This document shows, piece after piece, positions 23,889 through 32,765 of a stretch of DNA of 41,393 bases. The position numbers were made by a program, and so were the translations under genes. The stretch comes from Peptococcaceae bacterium UBA6116 (GTDB lineage Bacteria > Bacillota > Desulfitobacteriia > Desulfitobacteriales > Syntrophobotulaceae): NCBI GenBank assembly GCA_002423425.1, contig DIWC01000011.1:1-41393 (forward strand), given 5' to 3'. The notes under the pieces are model-generated. The model did not search any database, was not told where the DNA came from, and saw only the letters and a list, made by a program, of their open reading frames with translations. Position 1 is the stretch's first letter. Each line of letters begins with the position of its first letter.

Positions 23889-25364
23889 TTATTCTTCCCG
23901 AGGTCTCATTGTTGGAAAGAGAATAACGTCGCGAATTGAAGCAGAGTCAGTAAGAATCATAACAAGCCTGTCAATGCCAACTCCAAGTCCCCCAGTAGGA
24001 GGAAGTCCATATTCCAAAGCTTGAACAAAGTCCTCATCCATCATGTGAGCCTCTTCATCTCCGTTTTCTCTTTCGATGACTTGTTTTTCGAATCTTTCTC
24101 TTTGGTCTATCGGATCATTTAGCTCGGAAAAAGCATTGCCCATTTCCCTGCCGTAAATGAATACTTCAAATCTATCAGTATATTCAGGCCGAAGAGCATT
24201 ACGTTTAGCAAGAGGAGAAACCTCAACAGGATGCCCAATAATAAAAGTCGGCTGAATAAGTTTGGGCTCAACGAATTCTTCGAAGAACGCATTGATGATT
24301 TTTCCTCTGTTATCGTCTTTTTTTATCACAAGGCCTTTTTCTTTGGCAACTTTCCCGGCGTCTTCATCAGTTAATATGCTTTCAAAATCAACGCCGGCGT
24401 AAAGCTTAATTGCTTCGAGCATCTGCAGCCTGTTCCATGGCTTGGCAAAATTGATTTTCTCCCCTTGATAATCTATTTCGAGCCTATTATGAACTTTTTG
24501 AACTATGTAGACCACCATATCTTCCATGAGTTCCATAATATCCTCATAGTTGGCATACGCCTGATAAAGCTCCATCATAGTGAACTCGGGATTGTGTTTA
24601 ATGGAAATACCTTCATTCCGGAAATTGCGACCGATTTCAAAAACTTTTTCAAAGCCACCGACTATTAGTCTTTTAAGCGGAAGCTCTAAAGCAATTCTTA
24701 AGTATAAATCAATGTCCAAAGCATTATGGTGAGTAATAAAAGGCTTGGCTGCCGCTCCTCCAGGAATTGTCATCAGGGTTGGAGTTTCAACTTCGAGAAA
24801 TCCTTTTCCTTCAAGGTACTCGCGCATAGTTCTGATAATTTTGCTTCGTATCATGAAGGTTTCCCTGACTTCAGTGTTCATTATTAGATCTAAATATCTT
24901 TGACGATATCTGATCTCAACATTAGTTAAGCCATGAAACTTTTCCGGAAGTGGCCTTAATGACTTGGCAAGTAAATCAACTTTCTTGGCTCTTATGGAGA
25001 TTTCGCCTCTCCGAGTGCGAAAAACAGCGCCTTCTACCCCTATAATATCTCCAATATCAAAAGTTGTTATTAACTCAAATGTTTCTGTTCCTACCTCGTC
25101 TATTCTAATATAGGCCTGAAGACGTCCATCCATATCCTGAATATGAACAAAGGTAACCTTTCCCTGGTCACGTTTGGACATTATTCGCCCGGCAATAGAG
25201 GCCTCCTGTCCTTCTAATTCCGCAAAATTTTCTACTATTTGGGCAGACGTATGAGACCTGTCATATCGATCCGCATAGGGCTCAACCCCTGATTTTCTCA
25301 TGTCCCGCAATTTTTCCATGCGTATCAGCATTAGTTCATTGTAATTGTCCAAATGACCATCCAT
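23889..25364 (-). CDS. lysS: Lysyl-tRNA synthetase, class II
   Basis: Charges tRNA-Lys. It is 491 residues from the ATG at 25364. An OB-fold anticodon-binding domain (about 55-150, with GRIMSKRDQGKVTFVHIQD) is followed by the class II catalytic core. Motif 2 is visible as RNEGISIKHNPEFTMMELYQ and motif 3 as GLPPTGGLGVGIDRLVM near the C-terminus. A longer frame to 25445 starts with a hydrophobic peptide not found in the family; GGAGG ahead of 25364 decides the start. It follows greA. Confidence 0.97.
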   Translation of the reverse strand: MDGHLDNYNELMLIRMEKLRDMRKSGVEPYADRYDRSHTSAQIVENFAELEGQEASIAGRIMSKRDQGKVTFVHIQDMDGRLQAYIRIDEVGTETFELITTFDIGDIIGVEGAVFRTRRGEISIRAKKVDLLAKSLRPLPEKFHGLTNVEIRYRQRYLDLIMNTEVRETFMIRSKIIRTMREYLEGKGFLEVETPTLMTIPGGAAAKPFITHHNALDIDLYLRIALELPLKRLIVGGFEKVFEIGRNFRNEGISIKHNPEFTMMELYQAYANYEDIMELMEDMVVYIVQKVHNRLEIDYQGEKINFAKPWNRLQMLEAIKLYAGVDFESILTDEDAGKVAKEKGLVIKKDDNRGKIINAFFEEFVEPKLIQPTFIIGHPVEVSPLAKRNALRPEYTDRFEVFIYGREMGNAFSELNDPIDQRERFEKQVIERENGDEEAHMMDEDFVQALEYGLPPTGGLGVGIDRLVMILTDSASIRDVILFPTMRPREE

Positions 25365-25437
25365 TGTTATTCCTCCAACCTTTACTACTTTCACCATTAT
25401 AACAGATAAAAAACAACATAACCATGATATAGACAGA

Positions 25438-25468
25438 GCCCGCAATACCCTGCCAGGGCATTACGGGC
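25438..25468. other. Strong hairpin between greA and lysS
   Basis: GCCCG-C-AAT-A-CCCT pairs with AGGG-C-ATT-A-CGGGC across 25438-25468 with two mismatches and a tiny loop. There is no clear T-run on either strand. It could be an intercistronic stem that protects greA mRNA or a weak partial terminator lowering lysS expression. Confidence 0.5.
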
Positions 25469-25497
25469 CGAATTTTGCAATGCAATACTTGTCTTGT

Positions 25498-25968
25498 CTA
25501 ACGGATATCCATAATTTCATAATGTAAAACCCCTGCGGGTACGTTTACTTCCACAACATTTCCTTTGGCGCGTCCGAGGACGGCTTTGCCTACCGGAGAT
25601 TCGTTTGATATCTTCTTTACTGCAGGATCGGCCTCCGCCGAACCGACAATTGTATACTCCTCTTCATCACCAAATTCTATATCCTTGAGTACAATCGTAC
25701 TTCCTACCGATACGTGGTCTTTTTCTTCATTATCATCAATAACCTTGGCATTTCTGAGCATCTTTTCTAAGGTTATTATTCTCCCTTCAATAAAAGCCTG
25801 TTCTGTTTTAGCATCCTCATATTCTGAGTTCTCAGAGATATCTCCGAATTCTATGGCTTGTTTAATTCTTTCGGCTACTTCCCTTCTTCTCTGAGTTTTC
25901 AATACTTCCAGCTCTTCTTCAAGTTTCTTGAGTCCATCAAGTGTTAGAATTACTTCCTTTTCGGGCAT
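25498..25968 (-). CDS. greA: Transcription elongation factor GreA
   Basis: Rescues backtracked RNA polymerase by stimulating transcript cleavage. It is 156 residues. The N-terminal coiled-coil (about 5-75) carries the acidic tip FGDISENSEYEDAKTEQ, where Asp and Glu reach the polymerase active site; the C-terminal FKBP-like domain contains VGSTIVL and SPVGKAVLGRAKG. The start could also be a GTG at 25980, four codons upstream, which has better ribosome-site spacing; MPEKEVILTLDGL fits the family better. It has its own perfect promoter upstream and probably leads lysS. Confidence 0.96.
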   Translation of the reverse strand: MPEKEVILTLDGLKKLEEELEVLKTQRRREVAERIKQAIEFGDISENSEYEDAKTEQAFIEGRIITLEKMLRNAKVIDDNEEKDHVSVGSTIVLKDIEFGDEEEYTIVGSAEADPAVKKISNESPVGKAVLGRAKGNVVEVNVPAGVLHYEIMDIR

Positions 25969-26092
25969 AAAAAATACCACTCCCTCTTCCCTTCTTGAGA
26001 CCGCTTCTTAAAATCTTAGTATGTGAGACATTATATACATATACAAAATAAAATATACACGTTCAAAATCTCTTCATTTTATAATACTCGTT

Positions 26093-26121
26093 ATTATAAG
26101 TAACCTCTAAATCATTGTCAA
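26093..26121 (-). promoter_or_regulatory. Consensus promoter for greA-lysS
   Basis: Minus strand TTGACA (26116-26121), 17-base spacer, TATAAT (26093-26098): a perfect match to the primary sigma factor consensus. Transcription should start near 26086, leaving a leader of about 115 bases before greA. The stretch around the -10 (26077-26098) is A/T rich and partly palindromic. Confidence 0.85.
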
Positions 26122-26182
26122 GCAGAAGAAGTACAGCAAGTTTAAATATATCCTCGTTGAGTAAAATTGCAAAAGTTTTTAC

Positions 26183-27148
26183 TTAATCTTCCTGAGCGAA
26201 AATTTTTGCAATTATCATTTTGATGCCTTCAGAATTATGAGTGTTCATAATTTTATTTCTATATTCTGCCGTCCCTTTTATCCCTTTAAGGTACCAGGCA
26301 GCATGTTTACGAATTTCATTCCCTCCTATTCTTTCGCCCTTATAAGAAAGAAGTTTTTCAAAATGAAATAAAAATAATTCATACTTCTCCTTGTTACTTG
26401 GTTCCGGCAATTTTTTTCCTGTATCCAGAAAGTATTGAGCCCTAGCAATAGCCCAAGGTCTGCCGAGTGCTCCTCTGGCTATCATTACCCCGTCACATCC
26501 GGTTTGGTTCACCATCTTTTGCGCTTGATCAGGGGTAAGAATATCCCCATTTCCTATTACAGGTATCTTAACTCTTTCTTTTATTCTGGCAATCCATTCC
26601 CAATCAGCCTTTCCAGTATAGTGTTGTTCCCTTGTTCTGGCGTGAATAGTAACCATGCTGACCCCCACCGCTTCTAAGCGCCGGACCAGTTCGGAAGCAA
26701 TTATGGCGGAACTATCCCATCCTAAACGCATTTTCACAGTAACTGGAACACTAACATTTTTAACTACATTTGCTGCAATATTCTCTGCTAAACAAAGGTT
26801 TTTCAGCAGAGCAGATCCTTCACCATTTTTTACAATTTTGGGCGTTGGGCAACCCATATTAATATCAATAACATTAGCTCCATAGGTTACCGCAATCTTT
26901 GCGGCTTCAGCCATAGGTACGGGTTCAGCTCCGAAAAGCTGAACAATACGTGGTTCATCTTCTTCATTTAGATCAAGCATCTTTACTGTTTTAGGATTAC
27001 AAGACAACAGTGCCTTATCACTGACCATTTCAGTAAAAGAGTATTTTCCGCCGGCCAAGCGAACAACTTCCCTAAAAGCTTTATCCGTGATCCCAGCCAT
27101 TGGTGCCATAAACACGGGAGTCCCTAAATTGTATTTACCGAGCCACAT
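26183..27148 (-). CDS. dusB: tRNA-dihydrouridine synthase DusB
   Basis: FMN-dependent reduction of uridine to dihydrouridine in the D-loop of tRNA. It is 321 residues with the nifR3/Dus TIM barrel. VFMAPMAGITDKAFRE lies at the N-terminus, the catalytic Cys100 in DINMGCPTPK, then VTIHARTREQ and VIGNGDI with GCDGVMIARGALGRPW. GGAGG precedes the ATG. It is the last gene of the pan-nad-coaX unit, 58 bases after coaX. Confidence 0.95.
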   Translation of the reverse strand: MWLGKYNLGTPVFMAPMAGITDKAFREVVRLAGGKYSFTEMVSDKALLSCNPKTVKMLDLNEEDEPRIVQLFGAEPVPMAEAAKIAVTYGANVIDINMGCPTPKIVKNGEGSALLKNLCLAENIAANVVKNVSVPVTVKMRLGWDSSAIIASELVRRLEAVGVSMVTIHARTREQHYTGKADWEWIARIKERVKIPVIGNGDILTPDQAQKMVNQTGCDGVMIARGALGRPWAIARAQYFLDTGKKLPEPSNKEKYELFLFHFEKLLSYKGERIGGNEIRKHAAWYLKGIKGTAEYRNKIMNTHNSEGIKMIIAKIFAQED

Positions 27149-27206
27149 CGTTCCTCCGCAATCAAAATATGAGCACTTTTATGCCCGTACAGATAAACAG
27201 GTATCT

Positions 27207-27974
27207 TTAATGCCGATTTTTTTCGTAAATAATTATTAACCCCTCCAGCGTTAAAAAGGGATCAATTACCTCTATCTTTTTAGAATCACCAGCAATTAAC
27301 TCTGCTAATCCTCCGGTGGCCACTATCTTTGCTTGTCCGCCCAGCTCTTCTTGCATAAGTTCAACTATGCGGTCAACTTGCCCGCAAAAACCATAGTAGA
27401 TTCCTGCCTGCATGCCATTAACCGTATTTTTGCCTATTATACTTTTCGGCTTTACAATTTCTACTCTTGGCAGTTTTGACGCTCTTTGGAAAAGCGCTTC
27501 GGTTGAAATTCCTATACCGGGAGCAATCGCCCCCCCCAAATACTCCCCTTTTTGACTAATAGCACAAAAAGTAGTGGCCGTTCCAAAATCCACAATAACT
27601 AAAGGACCGCCATATTTATTAAAGCCTGCAATCGCATTAACAATCCGATCGGCACCAATCTCCCGGGGATTATCATAGGCAATGGAAAGTCCAGTCTTTA
27701 TTCCAGGCCCTACACTTAATGGAGTTACAGAAAAGTACTTTTCTACCATCATTTCCAAGATAGGCGTAACCGGAGGAACGACCGAGGAAATAATTGCTCC
27801 ATGAATGTCATTAAAAGAAAATTTGCTTAAATTAAAAAAACTTCTAACAATAACTGCATATTCATCCATAGTCCTGGACTTATCAGTTGAAATCCTCCAG
27901 TGATGAACAAGTTTTTGTTCCTTATAGACTCCTAAAACAATATTGGTATTGCCTATATCAATTACCAGAATCAT
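27207..27974 (-). CDS. coaX: Type III pantothenate kinase
   Basis: First step of CoA synthesis: phosphorylates pantothenate. It is 255 residues of the ASKHA fold. The phosphate-binding loop DIGNTNIVLGV lies at the N-terminus, GADRIVNAIA and the catalytic DFGTATTF in the middle, and ATGGLAELI near the C-terminus. Type III enzymes need a monovalent cation and are not inhibited by CoA, according to family knowledge. It lies 37 bases after nadC, in an operon that also makes pantothenate via panC and panD, so the product of those genes is its substrate. Confidence 0.96.
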   Translation of the reverse strand: MILVIDIGNTNIVLGVYKEQKLVHHWRISTDKSRTMDEYAVIVRSFFNLSKFSFNDIHGAIISSVVPPVTPILEMMVEKYFSVTPLSVGPGIKTGLSIAYDNPREIGADRIVNAIAGFNKYGGPLVIVDFGTATTFCAISQKGEYLGGAIAPGIGISTEALFQRASKLPRVEIVKPKSIIGKNTVNGMQAGIYYGFCGQVDRIVELMQEELGGQAKIVATGGLAELIAGDSKKIEVIDPFLTLEGLIIIYEKNRH

Positions 27975-28011
27975 AAGTTCATCCCCTGTTCGTTACCGTA
28001 AGTGACTAGGC

Positions 28012-28899
28012 CTAAATCTTTTTGGCCGTACTTATCTGCTTTTGAATAGATGGTTTCATATCATCTACAACCAGCGAAAAATCAACTGCTTTTACCGAAT
28101 GTGTCAGTCTTCCCACCGAAATAATATCTACTCCGGTTTCAGCTATTTTTCTAATATTATCTTCAGATATACCACCCGAAGCTTCGACTACAGATTGGTG
28201 ATTTATTATCTTTACTGCAGTCCTCATGTCCTCTAAAGACATATTGTCAAGCATGATCACATCTATTCCACATTCCAGCGCTTCATTAATTTGTTCAATA
28301 GTCTCACATTCAACTTCGATTTTTACCATATGGCCAATTATGGTTCTTGCCTTTTTGACAGCTTCCTTTAATCCCCCCGCAATTGCATGATGATTATCCT
28401 TAAGCATGACCGCATCATATAAACCAAAACGATGGTTATACCCTCCGCCAACCGTTACCGCATATTTTTGCAGAATCCGCATCCCGGGCAGGGTCTTTCT
28501 TGTATCTACAATCTTAACTCCTAAATCAGCAACTAAGTTAACCAATTTTCTAGTGTAGCTAGAAATTCCTGATAAATGCTGCAAAAAATTTAGTGCTGTT
28601 CTTTCGGCCTGAAGTATCCCCGCTAAGGGACCTCTAATTTTCATGATCAGCATTCCAGGATTTATCGAATCGCCATCTTTAACTTTAGCTTCGAACTCAA
28701 TTCGAGGATTAACCTTTTTAAAGACCGTTTCAAAGAATTCGATTCCACAGATCACACCGTTTTCTTTGGCGTAAAGTCTTGCCTCTCCAAAATAATCATC
28801 AGGAATGATTAAGGTACTAAGATCCCCTGTCCCAATATCTTCTTTTAAAGCTCTCTCAATTAACTCTTCATATTGAAACATAGCTAACATCAGCATCAC
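28012..28899 (-). CDS. nadC: Quinolinate phosphoribosyltransferase
   Basis: Converts quinolinate and PRPP to nicotinate mononucleotide with loss of CO2. It is up to 295 residues. Seen are LKEDIGTGDLST at the start, LQAERTALNFLQHLSGI, VDTRKTLPGMR and VGGGYNHRFGL, then IEVECET and the C-terminal SGGISEDNIRK. The possible starts are GTG at 28899 and ATGs at 28896, 28890 and 28881; AGAGGGG favours about 28890. It overlaps the end of nadB. Confidence 0.95.
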   Translation of the reverse strand: MMLMLAMFQYEELIERALKEDIGTGDLSTLIIPDDYFGEARLYAKENGVICGIEFFETVFKKVNPRIEFEAKVKDGDSINPGMLIMKIRGPLAGILQAERTALNFLQHLSGISSYTRKLVNLVADLGVKIVDTRKTLPGMRILQKYAVTVGGGYNHRFGLYDAVMLKDNHHAIAGGLKEAVKKARTIIGHMVKIEVECETIEQINEALECGIDVIMLDNMSLEDMRTAVKIINHQSVVEASGGISEDNIRKIAETGVDIISVGRLTHSVKAVDFSLVVDDMKPSIQKQISTAKKI

Positions 28900-30493
28900 C
28901 CCTCTTGATTACAGAATGCCTCTGCCACTTATTATCCGGAAGAGGGAAATCACTGCGGTAATGACCTCCTCTGCTTTCCCTCCGTGCTAAGGCGGCCTTG
29001 ACTATTATCAGGCTTAGAGTTAGCATATTTCCTAACTCCAGCTCAGAAGTATTTAACTGTGGCCAGAATTCTTGCCGATGCTTCCCGAGTTTAGCTTCAG
29101 CATCCAAAAGACCTGCCTCATTACGAATGATCCCGGCCTTTGCCCACATTATTTCCTTTAACTCATTATTTATCCTATCCATATTTAATATATGATTATT
29201 TTCACTTAGCGAATCTGTTATAAATGGCTTAATATCATCCCACTTAGAAAATATACCGATTTTTTTCTTTATTCTTTCCGCGATTTCCGAAGCGAAAACC
29301 AGTCCATCTAATAAGGAATTACTCGCTAACCGGTTAGCACCATGTACTCCGTTACAGGCACATTCCCCACAGGCATAAAGATTCGGAAGATTTGTCTCTC
29401 CCTCTGTATTAACCCTAACTCCTCCCATAAGATAATGAGTAGCCGGACCTATGGGCACGGGTGCAGAAGAAATATCTACGCCATATTCGAGACAAGTTTT
29501 ATATATTCCCGGGAATCTGGTACGAACTAGTTGCTGTCCAATACTACTAAAGTCAAGGAATACAGGACCGTCGTTCATCTGTTCCCATATAGCTCTGGCA
29601 ACTACATCCCTTGGGGCTAATTCCCCGCCCGGCACCTTTTGCATAAAACGTTCGCCTTGGGCATTCAAGAGTTTTGCTCCTTCACCCCTCGCAGCCTCCG
29701 AAATCAAAAAAGTTGGAGCCTCCGGCAACAATAAGGCCGTTGGGTGAAACTGAATGAACTCCATATCCATAAGTTCCGCTCCGGCTCTATAGGCTGCAGC
29801 AATCCCATCTCCTGTTGTGACCGTAGGATTTGTCGTATACTTGTACAATTGTCCAAGGCCACCGGTTGTCAAAATCACTGCCTTAGCCAGCCAGGCTTCA
29901 AGTTTAGATTCAGTTTCATTCAAAACCAGCGCCCCGGCCACTTCGTCTTTATTATTTTTTAAAAAATCGATAACAAAAAAATTCTCTTGGACAGAAATCT
30001 TATGTTCGTGAACACAAGCTACCAATGCCCGTTCTATTTCTCCGCCGGTAGCATCCCCTCCGGCATGAATAACGCGCCTCTTACTATGAGCTCCCTCGCG
30101 GGCAAAATCCAATTTATCTTCCTGCTTATCAAATTCGGTTCCAAGTTCGATTAATTGTTCTACACACTCCGGTCCTTTTTCTGCAAGTATTTTAACTGCT
30201 TCCAAGTTACATAGTCCGGCTCCGGCTTTGATCGTGTCTCCTACGTGAAACTCCGGAGAATCAAAATCGTCCTGATTAAGAGCAACCGCAATCCCTCCTT
30301 GGGCATGTTCAGTATTACTCTCCATAATGTTCTTTTTGGTTAGGACAGTAACATCAAATTGATTACAAAGATTAATAGCAGCAAACAAACCCGCAATGCC
30401 GCTGCCAAGAACAAGTACTTCCGTAAAATGCACCTTGAGTTCATTCTTGTCCCAAGGAATTAGATAATTACTATCTTTCATTCTCCTGATCAT
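28868..30493 (-). CDS. nadB: L-aspartate oxidase
   Basis: FAD-dependent oxidation of L-aspartate to iminoaspartate, the first step of de novo NAD synthesis. It is 541 residues. The FAD-binding VLGSGIAGLFAAINL, HAQGGIAVAL, HAGGDATGGEIERAL and GGVRVNTEG with YACGECACNGVHGANRLASN are all present, with a C-terminal helical domain. Starts at 30493 or 30481 (MKDSNYLIPW) cannot be separated; neither has well-spaced ribosome site. It sits between nadA and nadC. Confidence 0.96.
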   Translation of the reverse strand: MIRRMKDSNYLIPWDKNELKVHFTEVLVLGSGIAGLFAAINLCNQFDVTVLTKKNIMESNTEHAQGGIAVALNQDDFDSPEFHVGDTIKAGAGLCNLEAVKILAEKGPECVEQLIELGTEFDKQEDKLDFAREGAHSKRRVIHAGGDATGGEIERALVACVHEHKISVQENFFVIDFLKNNKDEVAGALVLNETESKLEAWLAKAVILTTGGLGQLYKYTTNPTVTTGDGIAAAYRAGAELMDMEFIQFHPTALLLPEAPTFLISEAARGEGAKLLNAQGERFMQKVPGGELAPRDVVARAIWEQMNDGPVFLDFSSIGQQLVRTRFPGIYKTCLEYGVDISSAPVPIGPATHYLMGGVRVNTEGETNLPNLYACGECACNGVHGANRLASNSLLDGLVFASEIAERIKKKIGIFSKWDDIKPFITDSLSENNHILNMDRINNELKEIMWAKAGIIRNEAGLLDAEAKLGKHRQEFWPQLNTSELELGNMLTLSLIIVKAALARRESRGGHYRSDFPLPDNKWQRHSVIKRGDADVSYVSI

Positions 30494-30509
30494 CCTTAAA
30501 TAAAATAAA

Positions 30510-31433
30510 TTAATTTGTAACAGCCAACATTTTTTCTAGAGCATCTATAGCTTTCTCTCTTATTTCCTGGGACACAGTAATACGTGGGGAGAGATATAAT
30601 AGCGAATCTCTAACTTTTTGCAGACTGTTTTTTTTCATGTTAGGGCATATCATATTGTCAGTAACAAAATAAAAATCCTTATTAGGACACCGCTTCTTTA
30701 GTTCATGAGATATTCCTGATTCCGTACCTATAATAAATTGCTTATCCGGCGAGGTTTCTGCATATTTTATTATCCCGGCAGTCGAGCCAACATAGTCCGC
30801 CTCGCGCCAAACCTCTTCCCTGCACTCAGGATGAACCAATACTTTGACCCCCGGATGCTGCTTACGTCTCTTGCTAACATCTTCCTTCTTCAACCTGTGG
30901 TGAGTCGGACAAAACCCAGACCAGGGATGGATAAAACGGTTCGTTTTGGCTGCTACATATTTTCCGAGATTACCGTCCGGAACAAATAAAATATCCTCTC
31001 CTTCGAGGGAAGCTATAACTTTCTCGGCATTTGATGAGGTACAGCAAACGTCACTTTCCGCCTTAACTTCGGCTGAAGAATTAACGTAACATACTACTTT
31101 GACTCCGGGAAGTTTTGCCTTTTCCTCCCTTAGTTCACTAGCATCAATCATATCGGCCATTGGGCAACCCGCACTAGGTTCAGGCAAAAGAACAATTTTA
31201 TTCGGAGACAGAATAGCTGCGCTTTCAGCCATAAACTGTACTCCACAAAAAACAATAACATCCGCTTCGGTAGCGGCAGCCTTTTGGGCAAGCTGCAAAG
31301 AATCCCCGACAAAATCAGCAATATCCTGAATTTCCCCTGGTTGATAGTAGTGAGCAAGAATTACTGCATTTTTTTGTTGGCGCAATAAATTTATTTCCTC
31401 AATCAGCTGATTCTCGCTGCCTTCACCACTCAT
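30510..31433 (-). CDS. nadA: Quinolinate synthase
   Basis: Condenses iminoaspartate with dihydroxyacetone phosphate to quinolinate using a [4Fe-4S] cluster. It is 307 residues from the ATG at 31433. The three cluster ligands are at expected places: Cys63 in FCGVQFMAE, Cys175 in WSGFCPTHH and Cys263 in NMICPNMK. AAGGAGAGG lies right before this ATG; the frame opens 9 codons earlier without a ribosome site. The cluster is oxygen sensitive, in keeping with an anaerobic host. Confidence 0.96.
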   Translation of the reverse strand: MSGEGSENQLIEEINLLRQQKNAVILAHYYQPGEIQDIADFVGDSLQLAQKAAATEADVIVFCGVQFMAESAAILSPNKIVLLPEPSAGCPMADMIDASELREEKAKLPGVKVVCYVNSSAEVKAESDVCCTSSNAEKVIASLEGEDILFVPDGNLGKYVAAKTNRFIHPWSGFCPTHHRLKKEDVSKRRKQHPGVKVLVHPECREEVWREADYVGSTAGIIKYAETSPDKQFIIGTESGISHELKKRCPNKDFYFVTDNMICPNMKKNSLQKVRDSLLYLSPRITVSQEIREKAIDALEKMLAVTN

Positions 31434-31495
31434 CAGCCTCTCCTTTCCATTTTTCAACATCTTTTTCTAAATTTTATGCTTGTATCCTAAATGTG

Positions 31496-31879
31496 TCAAG
31501 CCCGTGTTCCGTGCGTTTCTTTCTGAGCTATCTCCATCGGGCGGTTTTTTTCATCAACAAAGACAATCGTTGGTGAGTAATTACGAGATTCTTCCCCGGA
31601 AAACATACCATAGGTAATAATGATAATCTCATCACCAACCTGTGCATTCCTGGCGGCTGCGCCGTTTAAGCATATCATTCCTGAATTCCTTTTGCCGGGA
31701 ATAACATAGGTTTCCAATCTTGCACCGTTATAATTGTTTACAACCTGTACCTTTTCATTGGGGAGAATATCGGCCTTTTCCATCAGTAAACTGTCAATGG
31801 TTATACTGCCAACATAATTCAAATTAGCTTCGGTAACCCTTACCTTATGGATTTTTGATTTCATCATTGTTCTAAACAT
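31496..31879 (-). CDS. panD: Aspartate 1-decarboxylase proenzyme
   Basis: Makes beta-alanine for pantothenate. It is a 127-residue proenzyme; autocatalytic cleavage between Gly24 and Ser25 in YVGSITID gives the pyruvoyl cofactor. KSKIHKVRVTEANL at the N-terminus and GAAARNAQVGDEIIIITY in the second half are family hallmarks. GGAGGTG precedes the ATG. Two bases separate it from panC, whose product uses its beta-alanine. Confidence 0.96.
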   Translation of the reverse strand: MFRTMMKSKIHKVRVTEANLNYVGSITIDSLLMEKADILPNEKVQVVNNYNGARLETYVIPGKRNSGMICLNGAAARNAQVGDEIIIITYGMFSGEESRNYSPTIVFVDEKNRPMEIAQKETHGTRA

Positions 31880-31881
31880 CT

Positions 31882-32745
31882 TTACACCTCCACTAAGACG
31901 TTGTCAATCAGTCGGGTTCTTCCAAATTCAACCGCTAGAGCGATTACTACCGGACAGTTTATCGTATTCAATTTTGCAAGATTGTTAGCTTTCCGTACTT
32001 CAACATATTCAATTTTCCCGTTTGATTCATTCCTTATTCTTTGCATTATCTTTTCTCTAACAATTTCAGGTTGTTTTTCCCCTGCGGCAATTAGCGCAGC
32101 TCCTTCCTGCAGAGAACGGAAAAGTACAGGCGCTTCTTCACGTTCCTGGGGACTAAGATATAAATTGCGTGAGCTCATGGCGAGCCCATCCTTTTCTCTA
32201 ACAGTTGGGAAAACAATGATTTCTACCGGAATGTTCAAATCCTCGGCCATTTGTTTCAGGACCGTAACTTGTTGATAATCTTTTTGGCCAAAATATGCAA
32301 AATCAGGCAAGACAATATTAAATAGCTTATTGACAACAGTTGCAACTCCCTGGAAATGACCGGGACGGCGGACACCGCATAACTCATCTGTAATACCGGA
32401 AATATTAACGGTTGTTAAGTTCTGCCCTTCAGGATACATCTCATGGACTGAGGGCGTAAAAAGCAAATCAACCCCGGCTTCGCCGGCTAACTTTGAATCC
32501 CCCGCAAGATCACGCGGATATTTTTCATAGTCTTCGTTAGGACCAAACTGTAAAGGATTAACAAAGATGCTCATTACAATATATAACTTACTGCGGCTGT
32601 TATCCTGTCTCCTGGCATGCTCCGCCATTGAAAGGTGCCCTTTATGAAGAAATCCCATGGTCGGAATTAGAATAATTTTTTTACCTTGATTTCTAGCCTG
32701 TTTTATATTTTCTCTCAAATCCGTGATATGTTTACTGCAATTCAT
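31882..32745 (-). CDS. panC: Pantothenate synthetase (pantoate--beta-alanine ligase)
   Basis: ATP-dependent joining of pantoate and beta-alanine to pantothenate. It is 287 residues. ILIPTMGFLHKGHLSM carries the HxGH motif of the nucleotidyltransferase fold, then SIFVNPLQFGPNEDYEKYPR, YFGQKDYQQ and the KMSKS-like MSSRNLYL. I chose the ATG at 32745, preceded by GGGAGG; an upstream TTG/ATG frame to 32769 covers the ribosome site. It follows the DUF2520 gene by 20 bases. Confidence 0.97.
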   Translation of the reverse strand: MNCSKHITDLRENIKQARNQGKKIILIPTMGFLHKGHLSMAEHARRQDNSRSKLYIVMSIFVNPLQFGPNEDYEKYPRDLAGDSKLAGEAGVDLLFTPSVHEMYPEGQNLTTVNISGITDELCGVRRPGHFQGVATVVNKLFNIVLPDFAYFGQKDYQQVTVLKQMAEDLNIPVEIIVFPTVREKDGLAMSSRNLYLSPQEREEAPVLFRSLQEGAALIAAGEKQPEIVREKIMQRIRNESNGKIEYVEVRKANNLAKLNTINCPVVIALAVEFGRTRLIDNVLVEV

Positions 32746-32765
32746 TTGGCTTTCCTCCCAAAATA

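Noticed and set aside
25438..25468. T-box or riboswitch for lysS
   Set aside because: The gap before lysS is only about 130 bases and holds a single hairpin; no T-box sequence (TGGNACC) was seen.
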